Source: an uncultured Collinsella sp.
GTDB lineage: Bacteria; Actinomycetota; Coriobacteriia; Coriobacteriales; Coriobacteriaceae
Reading direction: 5' to 3'
DNA: 8,027 nt
Assembly (NCBI GenBank): GCA_902489295.1
Contig: CABTZM010000094.1
Location: forward strand, 1-8,027
Numbering within the stretch: the first letter of the stretch is position 1; every line of letters begins with the position of its first letter. The translations under genes and the position numbers were made by a program. Under the pieces are notes generated by a model. It made no database searches. It was given only the letters and a program-made list of their open reading frames with translations, and had not been told where the DNA came from. Shown one piece after another: positions 1 through 5,968 of the stretch.

Positions 1-974
1 ATATGGGCTGGATGAACGATACGCTGCACTACATGCAGACCGATTTTCCGTGGCGCCCCGGCAACCACGGCCTGCTCACGTTCTCCATCATGTACGCCTT
101 TACCGAGAACTTTATCTGCCCCTTAAGCCACGACGAGGTCGTACACGGCAAGTGCTCGCTTATCGGCCGCATGCCTGGCGACTGGTGGCGCCAGTTTGCC
201 GGCCTGCGCACGCTTGCCTTCTACCAGATGACGCACCCCGGTGCCAAGCTCAACTTTATGGGCAACGAGATCGGCCAGTTTATTGAGTGGCGCTACTACG
301 AGTCCATTCAGTGGTTCCTGACCGAGGAGTACGAGACTCACAAGCATCATCAGGCGTTTATCAAGGCGCTCAACCACCTGTACACCGCAGAGCCCGCCCT
401 GTACGAGCGCGGCTACACCGACGACGGCTTTACCTGGATCGACGCGGACAACTCCAAGCAGTCCATCGTAAGCTTTGTGCGCCAGGGCGAGGACGTCGAC
501 GACGACCTTGTGATCCTGATCAACTTTGACCCGGCGAGCTACGAGAGCTTCCGCGTGGGCGTGCCGCGCGAGGGTGACTGGGAGGTCATCTTCGATTCCG
601 ACCGTCCTGAGTTCGGCGGTAGCGGATACGCTGGCGAGGAGCCCTACACCTGCTCGAGCGAGCCCTATCCCTGGAACGGGCAGATGGACTCCATCGAGAT
701 CAAGGTGCCCGGCCTGGCAGGCGTGGTGCTTAAGCGCCGCGGCCCCAGCAGCTATAAGCCGCCGGTGGTTGAGGCGCCCAAGAAAGCTACGCGCAAGCGT
801 GCGTCTTCGGTAAAGCCCAAGACTGCCGCGGCCAAGAAGGCTCCGGCTAAGGCCAAGGCTGCGACGACCAAGACCAAGGCCGCTGCGAAGCCCGCAGCCA
901 AGAAGCCGGCTGTCAAAAAGGCAACCACCAAGGCCAAGTCAGCTTCTGTTAAGTCGACTGCTAAGGACGCGTAA
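1..974 (+). CDS. glgB: 1,4-alpha-glucan branching enzyme, C-terminal part, with a Lys/Ala-rich tail
   Basis: GlgB cuts an alpha-1,4 glucan chain and re-attaches it through an alpha-1,6 bond, giving glycogen its branches (family GH13). The gene enters from the left: the frame is already open at base 1, and the first ATG (base 3) is internal, in a segment resembling the N-L-G-W-M-H-D-T-L stretch of known GlgB, here MGWMNDTL with Asn for the usual His. Counting from that Met, LSHDEVVHG (41-49) is the conserved region with the transition-state-stabilising Asp (D44). RMPGDWW (56-62) and FMGNEIGQF (85-93) also match the family. The nucleophile and acid/base residues lie upstream of the window. Residues about 160-246 are the C-terminal all-beta domain, ending near VVLKRR, where the family normally stops. 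A further 77 residues follow, the last 65 of them Lys/Ala-rich. The stop is TAA at 972-974. The next gene is glgP, 92 bases on. Enzyme identity is very secure; the tail's function is unknown. Confidence 0.96.
   Translation, partial: MGWMNDTLHYMQTDFPWRPGNHGLLTFSIMYAFTENFICPLSHDEVVHGKCSLIGRMPGDWWRQFAGLRTLAFYQMTHPGAKLNFMGNEIGQFIEWRYYESIQWFLTEEYETHKHHQAFIKALNHLYTAEPALYERGYTDDGFTWIDADNSKQSIVSFVRQGEDVDDDLVILINFDPASYESFRVGVPREGDWEVIFDSDRPEFGGSGYAGEEPYTCSSEPYPWNGQMDSIEIKVPGLAGVVLKRRGPSSYKPPVVEAPKKATRKRASSVKPKTAAAKKAPAKAKAATTKTKAAAKPAAKKPAVKKATTKAKSASVKSTAKDA
777..971 (+). other. Histone-H1-like basic tail of GlgB (about 65 residues)
   Basis: This region encodes the extreme C-terminus of GlgB, beyond the catalytic and beta-sandwich domains. 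By direct count its 65 residues include 20 Lys, 2 Arg and 21 Ala, the rest mainly Thr, Pro, Ser and Val, with one acidic residue (Asp next to the end). There are no aromatic residues and almost no large hydrophobics, so it should be disordered. Short units such as KTAAAK, KAPAKAK and AAAKPAAK recur in style and resemble the tails of eukaryotic H1, Pseudomonas AlgP, mycobacterial HupB and HBHA. Those relatives bind DNA or anionic polysaccharides; what this tail binds is not shown by the sequence. It is preceded by a short linker (GPSSYKPPVVEA). Confidence 0.9.
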
Positions 975-999
975 CAAAGCCGTTACCACTGTAATCACC

Positions 1000-1014
1000 C
1001 GCCCCTCTGGGGCG
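1000..1014 (+). promoter_or_regulatory. GC-rich hairpin between glgB and glgP
   Basis: CGCCCC (1000-1005) and GGGGCG (1009-1014) form a perfect 6-bp stem around a TCT loop, 25 bases after the glgB stop. No T-run follows (the next bases are TAGGATGTAA), so it does not look like a standard intrinsic terminator. It may protect or delimit the 3' end of a processed glgB message. A role is inferred only. Confidence 0.45.
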
Positions 1015-1032
1015 TAGGATGTAAGTCATAAC

Positions 1033-1065
1033 CGTTCCGGGAGATATCCCCGGGGGAAAGGAACG
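1033..1065 (+). promoter_or_regulatory. glgP ribosome binding site within an inverted repeat
   Basis: The ribosome binding site of glgP is the purine run GGGGGAAAGGAA (1052-1063), with AAAGGA (1057-1062) about four bases before the ATG at 1067. It supports that start. CGTTCC (1033-1038) is an exact reverse complement of GGAACG (1060-1065), so the upstream arm can pair with part of the ribosome binding site. A competing inner hairpin, CCGGG (1037-1041) with CCCGG (1049-1053), overlaps the left arm and would leave AAAGGA free. The two folds are mutually exclusive at bases 1037-1038. Pairing is read directly; a switching role is inferred. Confidence 0.45.
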
Positions 1066-1066
1066 T

Positions 1067-3493
1067 ATGAATAAGATTTTCGACAACAAGCAGGAGTTTA
1101 CCGAGCTCTATCGCGATGCCGTCATGAGCATCAGCGGCAAGAGCGTCGAGGCCGCCAGCGATCTCGATCGCTTTAACGCCCTGGCCAAGCTCGTGGCCGA
1201 GAAGGCCCGCACCGTCGCTACCAAGAGCGACGCCCGCGTCACCGCCGAGGGCAAAAAGCGCGTGTACTACTTCTCGATCGAGTTTTTGATTGGCCGCCTG
1301 CTCGACAACTACCTGCTCAACTTTGGCGTGCGCGACATGGTCGCCGAGGCGCTCGACGACATGGGCTTCGACCTGTCCGTCATCGAGAACCAGGAGCCCG
1401 ATCCGGCTCTGGGCAACGGTGGCCTGGGCCGTCTGGCCGCGTGCTTCCTGGATTCCATGGCAGCCGAGGGCATTGCCGGCTACGGCAACGGCATGCGCTA
1501 CCGCTACGGCCTGTTTAAGCAGGAGATCGTCAACGGCAGCCAGGTCGAGACCACCGACGAGTGGCTCACCCACGGCTATCCCTGGGAGGTCCGTCGTCAG
1601 GACAAGGCCGTGACCATCAAGTTTGGTGGCCACGTTGAGGGATTTGAGGAGGACGGCCGCACGTTCTACCGCACGGTAGACACGCAGGATATCCTGGCCG
1701 TTCCCTATGACATCCCCGTCGTGGGCTATGCCGGCGAGACCGTCAACAAGCTGCGCGTTTGGGCTGCCGAGCCGGTCGAGGAGCACTTCGATCTGGAAGC
1801 CTTCAACCGCGGTGACTACGCCCTGGCCGACGCCGAGCGCGCCGAGGCAGAGGCCATCAGCGCCATCCTCTACCCCAACGACGCCGGCGAGCACGGCCGT
1901 CTGCTGCGCCTAAAGCAGGAGTACCTGTTTGTCTCGGCCGGCATCTACAGCCTGCTCGACACCTTTGAGAAGGAGCACGGCGAGAACTGGGAGCTGCTGC
2001 CGCAGTTTGTGGCCATCCACACCAACGACACGCACCCCGCCATGTGCGGCCCCGAGCTCATGCGCATCCTCATCGACGAGAAGAAGCTCGAGTGGGACGA
2101 CGCCTGGAACATCGTGACGCAGGTCGTGAGCTACACCAACCACACCATCCTGCCCGAGGCTCTGGAGAAGTGGCCCATCGGAACGTTCTCCAAGCTCCTC
2201 CCCCGCGTGTACCAGATCATCGACGAGATCAGCCGTCGTTGGCACGAGTCGTTCGACACCACGCAGGAGGGCTGGCAGGAGCGTCTGCGCCAGACCGCCA
2301 TTCTATGGGACGGCGAGATTCGCATGGCCAACCTGTCCGTGATCTGCAGCCACAGCGTCAACGGCGTGGCCAAGATCCACTCCGACATCATCAAGAACAT
2401 CGTGCTCAAGGACTTCTACGCCCTCACGCCCGAAAAGTTCAACAACAAGACCAACGGCATCTCGCACCGTCGCTTCTTTGCCGAGGCCAACCCCACCTAC
2501 GCCAAGCTCGTGACCGAGGCCATTGGCGATGGCTGGCTCAAGGACGCCTTTGAGCTCGAGAAGCTCAAGGAGTACCAGAACGACACCGAGTTCCTGAAGG
2601 CCGTGGGTGCCTCCAAGCGCGCCAACAAGGAGCGTCTGGCCGCCTACGTCAAGGCCGAGACCGGTCTGGTCATCGACCCCAACACCGTTTTCGATGTTCA
2701 GGTGAAGCGCTTCCACGCCTACAAGCGACAGCTCATGAACATCATGAAGGTGATGGACATCTACAACCGTCGCATCGCCGACCCCAACTTCCACGTGACG
2801 CCGACGACCTTCATCTTTAGCGGCAAGGCCGCCTCGAGCTACACCTTCGCCAAGGAGACCATCCGTCTGATCAACTCCGTCGCCGAGGTCGTCAACAACG
2901 ACCCGCGCGTCAACGAGGTCATGAAGGTCTGCTTTATCCCCAACTTCCGCGTGAGCAACGCCCAGCTCATCTACCCTGCCGCCGAGATCTCTGAGCAGAT
3001 CTCCACCGCCGGTAAGGAGGCCTCGGGCACGTCCAACATGAAGCTCATGATGAATGGCGCCATTACGCTCGGTACCCTCGACGGCGCCAACATCGAGATC
3101 GCCGACCTGGCCGGCCGCGAGAATGAGGCTATCTTTGGCCTGACCGCTCCCGAGGTCGAGCAGCTTTGGGCATCCAACAGCTACTTTGCGTGGGATACCC
3201 TCAACGGCGACCGCGAGCGTCTGGGCCGCGTGATGGACGAGCTTAAGGACAACACCTTTGCGGGTCTTTCGGGCAACTTCGAGAGCATCTACAACGAGCT
3301 CATGAACAACAACGACCCCGACCTGGTCATGGCCGATTTCCGCAGCTATGTCGACGCATGGGAGAAGCTCACGGGCAGCTACGGCGACCAGGAGACCTGG
3401 AACCGCAAGGCGCTGCTCAACACCGCATCGAGCGGCTGGTTCTCGAGCGACCGCACCATTCGCGAGTACCGCGACGAGATCTGGCACGCGTAG
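1067..3493 (+). CDS. glgP: Glycogen/starch/maltodextrin alpha-glucan phosphorylase
   Basis: GlgP uses inorganic phosphate and pyridoxal 5'-phosphate to release glucose-1-phosphate from the non-reducing ends of glycogen (family GT35), in the cytoplasm. The 808 residues are full length for the family (about 800-815 in E. coli MalP and GlgP). Recognisable blocks are RVYYFSIEFLIGRLL (65-79), GNGGLGRLAACFLDS (116-130), TNDTHPAM, KRFHAYKRQ (547-555), and the PLP-site segment EASGTSNMKLMMNG followed by GTLDGANIEI. K659 is the lysine expected to carry PLP. The start is set by the AAAGGA ribosome binding site just upstream and by immediate similarity of the N-terminus. The stop is TAG at 3491-3493. 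It has no Lys/Ala tail, unlike GlgB and GlgA. The gene for breakdown sits inside the synthetic cluster, so production and release of glucose-1-phosphate are probably co-transcribed. Polymer preference (glycogen or maltodextrin) cannot be told from sequence; the operon favours glycogen. Confidence 0.97.
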   Translation: MNKIFDNKQEFTELYRDAVMSISGKSVEAASDLDRFNALAKLVAEKARTVATKSDARVTAEGKKRVYYFSIEFLIGRLLDNYLLNFGVRDMVAEALDDMGFDLSVIENQEPDPALGNGGLGRLAACFLDSMAAEGIAGYGNGMRYRYGLFKQEIVNGSQVETTDEWLTHGYPWEVRRQDKAVTIKFGGHVEGFEEDGRTFYRTVDTQDILAVPYDIPVVGYAGETVNKLRVWAAEPVEEHFDLEAFNRGDYALADAERAEAEAISAILYPNDAGEHGRLLRLKQEYLFVSAGIYSLLDTFEKEHGENWELLPQFVAIHTNDTHPAMCGPELMRILIDEKKLEWDDAWNIVTQVVSYTNHTILPEALEKWPIGTFSKLLPRVYQIIDEISRRWHESFDTTQEGWQERLRQTAILWDGEIRMANLSVICSHSVNGVAKIHSDIIKNIVLKDFYALTPEKFNNKTNGISHRRFFAEANPTYAKLVTEAIGDGWLKDAFELEKLKEYQNDTEFLKAVGASKRANKERLAAYVKAETGLVIDPNTVFDVQVKRFHAYKRQLMNIMKVMDIYNRRIADPNFHVTPTTFIFSGKAASSYTFAKETIRLINSVAEVVNNDPRVNEVMKVCFIPNFRVSNAQLIYPAAEISEQISTAGKEASGTSNMKLMMNGAITLGTLDGANIEIADLAGRENEAIFGLTAPEVEQLWASNSYFAWDTLNGDRERLGRVMDELKDNTFAGLSGNFESIYNELMNNNDPDLVMADFRSYVDAWEKLTGSYGDQETWNRKALLNTASSGWFSSDRTIREYRDEIWHA

Positions 3494-3510
3494 GGGCGCG
3501 CACTCCCCTA
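3491..3510 (+). promoter_or_regulatory. Hairpin starting at the glgP stop codon
   Basis: TAGGGG (3491-3496), which includes the glgP stop codon, is an exact reverse complement of CCCCTA (3505-3510), with an 8-base loop. It is the first of two consecutive hairpins in the glgP-glgC gap. No T-run follows. A ribosome terminating at the stop codon would cover the left arm, so the stem could form only after it leaves. Function is inferred. Confidence 0.4.
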
Positions 3511-3526
3511 GCCGCACGGCATTACT

Positions 3527-3557
3527 CGACGGGCGCGACCTGGCGCCGCGCTCGTCG
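3527..3557 (+). promoter_or_regulatory. Strong 11-bp hairpin between glgP and glgC
   Basis: CGACGGGCGCG (3527-3537) pairs with CGCGCTCGTCG (3547-3557): ten Watson-Crick pairs and one G-U, with a 9-base loop. An alternative shorter pairing is GGCGC with GCGCC inside the same region. The bases that follow (CTAATGGGTTTAG) have no T-run, so a classic intrinsic terminator is unlikely. A processing or stability element separating glgBP from glgCDA messages is plausible. I saw no convincing promoter between this stem and glgC. Confidence 0.5.
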
Positions 3558-3583
3558 CTAATGGGTTTAGATACATCGATGAC

Positions 3584-3591
3584 AGAAGGAG
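3584..3591 (+). promoter_or_regulatory. glgC ribosome binding site
   Basis: AGAAGGAG lies six bases before the ATG at 3598. It is the closest to a consensus Shine-Dalgarno in the window and fixes the glgC start. The ATG at 3579 is out of frame. Confidence 0.85.
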
Positions 3592-3597
3592 AAATCG

Positions 3598-4746
3598 ATG
3601 AGTAAGAAAGAATGCATCGCGATGCTCCTCGCAGGAGGACAGGGCAGCCGATTGGGGGCACTCACCCAAAAGATCGCTAAGCCGGCGGTTAGCTTTGGTG
3701 GCAAGTTCCGCATTATCGACTTTTCGCTCTCCAACTGCTCCAACTCGGGCATCGACACGGTGGGCGTTCTGACGCAGTATCGTCCCTATCTGCTGCATGC
3801 CTATGTGGGCTCCGGCGAGGCGTGGGATCTGGACAGCCGTGACGGCGGCGTGTCGATCCTGCCGCCGTACGAGACTCAGACTGGCGGCGCCTGGTATGCG
3901 GGCACGGCCGACGCCATTACGCAGAACCTCGACTACATCAAGGCTAACGACCCCAAGTACGTCCTGATTCTTTCCGGCGACCACCTGTATCGCATGGATT
4001 ACCGCAAGATGCTCAAGACGCACATTGAGAACAACGCCGACCTTACGGTGAGCGTTATGCCCGTGCCGTGGGAGGAGGCCAGCCGCTTTGGCATCCTGAC
4101 CACCGACCCCGAGGACGGCCGCATCACCAAGTTTACCGAGAAGCCCGAGAAGCCCGATTCGAACCTTGCTTCCATGGGCATCTACATCTTCTCGGCCGAC
4201 GTGCTGATCGAGGCCCTCGAGGAGGACGCTCTGGATCAGCGCTCGAGCCACGACTTTGGCAAGGACATCATCCCCAAGCTGCTCGGCGAGGACAAGCGCC
4301 TGTACAGCTACGAGTTCCACGGCTTTTGGAAGGACGTCGGCACCATCGCTAGCTTCCACGAGACCTCGATGGACCTGCTGGGCAACAACCCCGAGTTCGA
4401 TCTGTTTGACAAGAACTTCCCCATCATGTCCAACATCACCACGCGTCCGCCGCACTACATTGGTCCGGATGGCCGCCTGGACGACTGCCTGGTCTCCAAC
4501 GGCTGCAAGATCTACGGCACCGCTCGCCACTCGATCCTTTCGACCGACGTCATCATCGAGGAGCGCGCCGTGGTCGAGGACTCCGTGCTGCTGCCGGGTG
4601 CGCACGTTAAGAGCGGTGCGCATATCTGCCGCGCTATTTTGGGCGAGAACTCCACGGTCGAAGAGGGCGTGAAGCTCGGCTCTGTCGATACCACCAAGGA
4701 TACGGCCGTCGTTGGAAATGACGTCGTTATCGGGAAGGGGGAATGA
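3598..4746 (+). CDS. glgC: Glucose-1-phosphate adenylyltransferase (ADP-glucose pyrophosphorylase), catalytic subunit
   Basis: GlgC makes ADP-glucose and pyrophosphate from ATP and glucose-1-phosphate, the committed step of bacterial glycogen synthesis. Its 382 residues are normal for the Gram-positive type. The N-terminal nucleotidyltransferase domain has GGQGSRL (13-19), AKPAVSFGGKFRIIDF (27-42, with K28 aligning with the effector-site Lys of E. coli GlgC), GTADAI (102-107), SGDHLYRMD (126-134, catalytic Asp D128) and FTEKPEKP (179-186, sugar-phosphate Lys K182). SHDFGKDIIP and WKDVGTI follow. From about residue 285 hexapeptide-type repeats form a C-terminal left-handed beta-helix. All catalytic positions I can check are intact. 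It is followed after four bases by glgD, so translational coupling and a GlgC/GlgD complex are likely. Which metabolite regulates it cannot be read from sequence. Confidence 0.97.
   Translation: MSKKECIAMLLAGGQGSRLGALTQKIAKPAVSFGGKFRIIDFSLSNCSNSGIDTVGVLTQYRPYLLHAYVGSGEAWDLDSRDGGVSILPPYETQTGGAWYAGTADAITQNLDYIKANDPKYVLILSGDHLYRMDYRKMLKTHIENNADLTVSVMPVPWEEASRFGILTTDPEDGRITKFTEKPEKPDSNLASMGIYIFSADVLIEALEEDALDQRSSHDFGKDIIPKLLGEDKRLYSYEFHGFWKDVGTIASFHETSMDLLGNNPEFDLFDKNFPIMSNITTRPPHYIGPDGRLDDCLVSNGCKIYGTARHSILSTDVIIEERAVVEDSVLLPGAHVKSGAHICRAILGENSTVEEGVKLGSVDTTKDTAVVGNDVVIGKGE
4735..4743 (+). promoter_or_regulatory. glgD ribosome binding site inside the glgC end
   Basis: AAGGGGGAA overlaps the last codons of glgC and ends seven bases before the ATG at 4751. 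It selects that ATG over an in-frame TTG at 4712, which would add 13 residues with no resemblance to the family. The overlap implies that ribosomes finishing glgC restart on glgD. Confidence 0.75.
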
Positions 4747-4750
4747 TCCG

Positions 4751-5878
4751 ATGATCAATCGCAAGGCCATCGGTTACATCACCGCTAACTATTCTTCGAC
4801 CTACGGCAGCGTGCTGCTTAAGGACCGCCCCATCGCGTCCGTCCCGTTTTTGGGTCGCTACCGCCTGATCGACTTTCCGCTGTCCAACATGATGAATGCC
4901 GGCATCAAGACCGTCGGCGTCGTCATGCCGGGCAACTACCGCTCCTTGATCGACCACGTCGGCTCGGGTAAGGACTGGGGTCTGGATCGCAAGAAGGGCG
5001 GCCTGTTCATGGTCCCCGGCAACGCGTATGGCACCACCAAGGGCGGCATGCGCTTCCTGCTGCGCGACATCATCTCCAACAAGACGCTGTTCCAGCGCTC
5101 GGAAAAGCCCTATGTTGTGATGATGGGCACCAACATCATCTTCAACATGGACCTCAATACCATCATCGAAGCGCACGAGAACTCCGGCGCTCAGATGACC
5201 GTCGTGTACTGCAAGGCCACGCGCAACGTTGAGGACGAGACCAAGCTCGAGATCGGCGAGAACGGCCGCCTGACGGGCGTGAGCGCCGGCGTCGTGTACG
5301 GCGACAACGCGTCCATGGACTGCTGCATCGTCAACCGCGAGACCCTGCTCGAGATCATCGATCACTACCAGGCTGCCGACTACCTGGATCTGCTCGAGGC
5401 GCTCCAGGGCGACTTTGGCAACATCGACGTGTGCAGCTACGAGTACAAGGGCGAGGTTGTGGGCGTGTTTAGCGAGAAGTCGCTGTACCGCCGCAGCATG
5501 GACATGCTCGACCAGACCGTGGCCGACCAGCTCTTCGACCCCGAGCGCCCGATCCTGACCAAGGCCCACGACGTGCCGCCCTCGCGCTACGCGACCGGCA
5601 GCCACGCCTGCAACTCGATCATCTCGGCCGGCTGCATCATCAAGGGCACCGTTCGCAACTCGATCCTGTCGCGCGGCGTTGTGGTTGAGGAAGGCGCCTC
5701 GGTGACCAACTCGATCATCAACCAGAGCTGCATCATCAAGAGCGGCGCCCGCGTCGAAAACGCCATCCTGGACAAGAACAACGTGGTTCCCACCAACACC
5801 GAGCTTCGCGGAACGCCCGAGAACATCCTGGTGCTGGGCAAGGCTCCGTTAACTTCCGATACCACCATCGTTCGTTAA
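4751..5878 (+). CDS. glgD: GlgD, non-catalytic ADP-glucose pyrophosphorylase paralogue
   Basis: GlgD is a GlgC homologue that in Bacillus and related Gram-positives joins GlgC in a heteromer and modulates its activity. The 375 residues keep the fold: FLGRYRLIDFPLSNMMNAGI (33-52) matches the GlgC segment FGGKFRIIDFSLSNCSNSGI, and a C-terminal hexapeptide beta-helix is present (about 284-345). The catalytic features are gone. The GGxGxRL loop is replaced by ITANYSSTYGS. The SGDHLYRMD motif reads GTNIIFNMD, putting Asn at position 128 where GlgC has its catalytic Asp at the same residue number. The FTEKP lysine motif is not evident. It is therefore expected to be inactive alone. The start is ATG 4751, four bases after glgC, with an overlapping ribosome binding site; the N-terminus MINRKAIGYI is typical of the family. 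The stop is TAA. Confidence 0.94.
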   Translation: MINRKAIGYITANYSSTYGSVLLKDRPIASVPFLGRYRLIDFPLSNMMNAGIKTVGVVMPGNYRSLIDHVGSGKDWGLDRKKGGLFMVPGNAYGTTKGGMRFLLRDIISNKTLFQRSEKPYVVMMGTNIIFNMDLNTIIEAHENSGAQMTVVYCKATRNVEDETKLEIGENGRLTGVSAGVVYGDNASMDCCIVNRETLLEIIDHYQAADYLDLLEALQGDFGNIDVCSYEYKGEVVGVFSEKSLYRRSMDMLDQTVADQLFDPERPILTKAHDVPPSRYATGSHACNSIISAGCIIKGTVRNSILSRGVVVEEGASVTNSIINQSCIIKSGARVENAILDKNNVVPTNTELRGTPENILVLGKAPLTSDTTIVR

Positions 5879-5909
5879 CATTGGCGTCGCATAATCGCAC
5901 GTAAACTGA

Positions 5910-5945
5910 AGAATAGCCGCCCGGTTTGTACCTGGCGGCTATTCT
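5910..5945 (+). promoter_or_regulatory. 12-bp perfect hairpin upstream of glgA
   Basis: AGAATAGCCGCC (5910-5921) is an exact reverse complement of GGCGGCTATTCT (5934-5945). The stem can continue past one C-T mismatch with GGT (5923-5925) and ACC (5930-5932) around a TTGT loop. It ends 13 bases before the glgA ribosome binding site. It has the shape of an intrinsic terminator, but the sequence after it (CGAATTGCAACATG) has no T-run, so partial attenuation, processing or control of glgA translation is more likely than full termination. Pairing is certain; role is inferred. Confidence 0.6.
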
Positions 5946-5958
5946 CGAATTGCAACAT

Positions 5959-5963
5959 GGGAG
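5959..5963 (+). promoter_or_regulatory. glgA ribosome binding site
   Basis: GGGAG lies five bases before the ATG at 5969. An in-frame ATG at 5957 would add four residues (MGDN) but has no purine-rich sequence before it and overlaps this site, so 5969 is preferred. Confidence 0.7.
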
Positions 5964-5968
5964 ACAAT

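Noticed and set aside
3..5. ATG at base 3 as a glgB start
   Set aside because: It falls within a conserved internal GlgB segment, and the frame is open to the left edge, so the gene is simply cut by the window.
1000..1014. Intrinsic terminator after glgB
   Set aside because: The stem is only 6 bp and no T-run follows; glgP comes next in the same direction, so it is kept only as a hairpin.
2303..3661. Long open frame on the minus strand (452 codons) antisense to glgP
   Set aside because: It lies entirely opposite strongly conserved glgP and the start of glgC. Its translation is the Val/Leu/Asp/His-rich type that appears as a shadow of G/C-ending codons.
4712..4714. TTG at 4712 as the glgD start
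   Set aside because: It would add 13 residues unlike the family and overlap glgC. The ATG at 4751 has a well-placed ribosome binding site.
4743..4754. Three-codon frame ATG ATC CGA TGA overlapping the glgC stop and the glgD start
   Set aside because: The ribosome binding sequence runs directly into this ATG, too close for initiation, but is correctly spaced for glgD at 4751. It is probably a by-product of the tight coupling.
3508..4770. Long open frame on the minus strand (420 codons) antisense to glgC
   Set aside because: Shadow of the GC-rich glgC coding sequence, with no recognisable domain and no plausible ribosome binding context.
5875..5895. Possible glgA promoter: TTAACA (5875-5880) with CATAAT (5890-5895)
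   Set aside because: The spacing between boxes is 9 bases, far short of the usual 16-18. No acceptable -35 box lies at the right distance from CATAAT.
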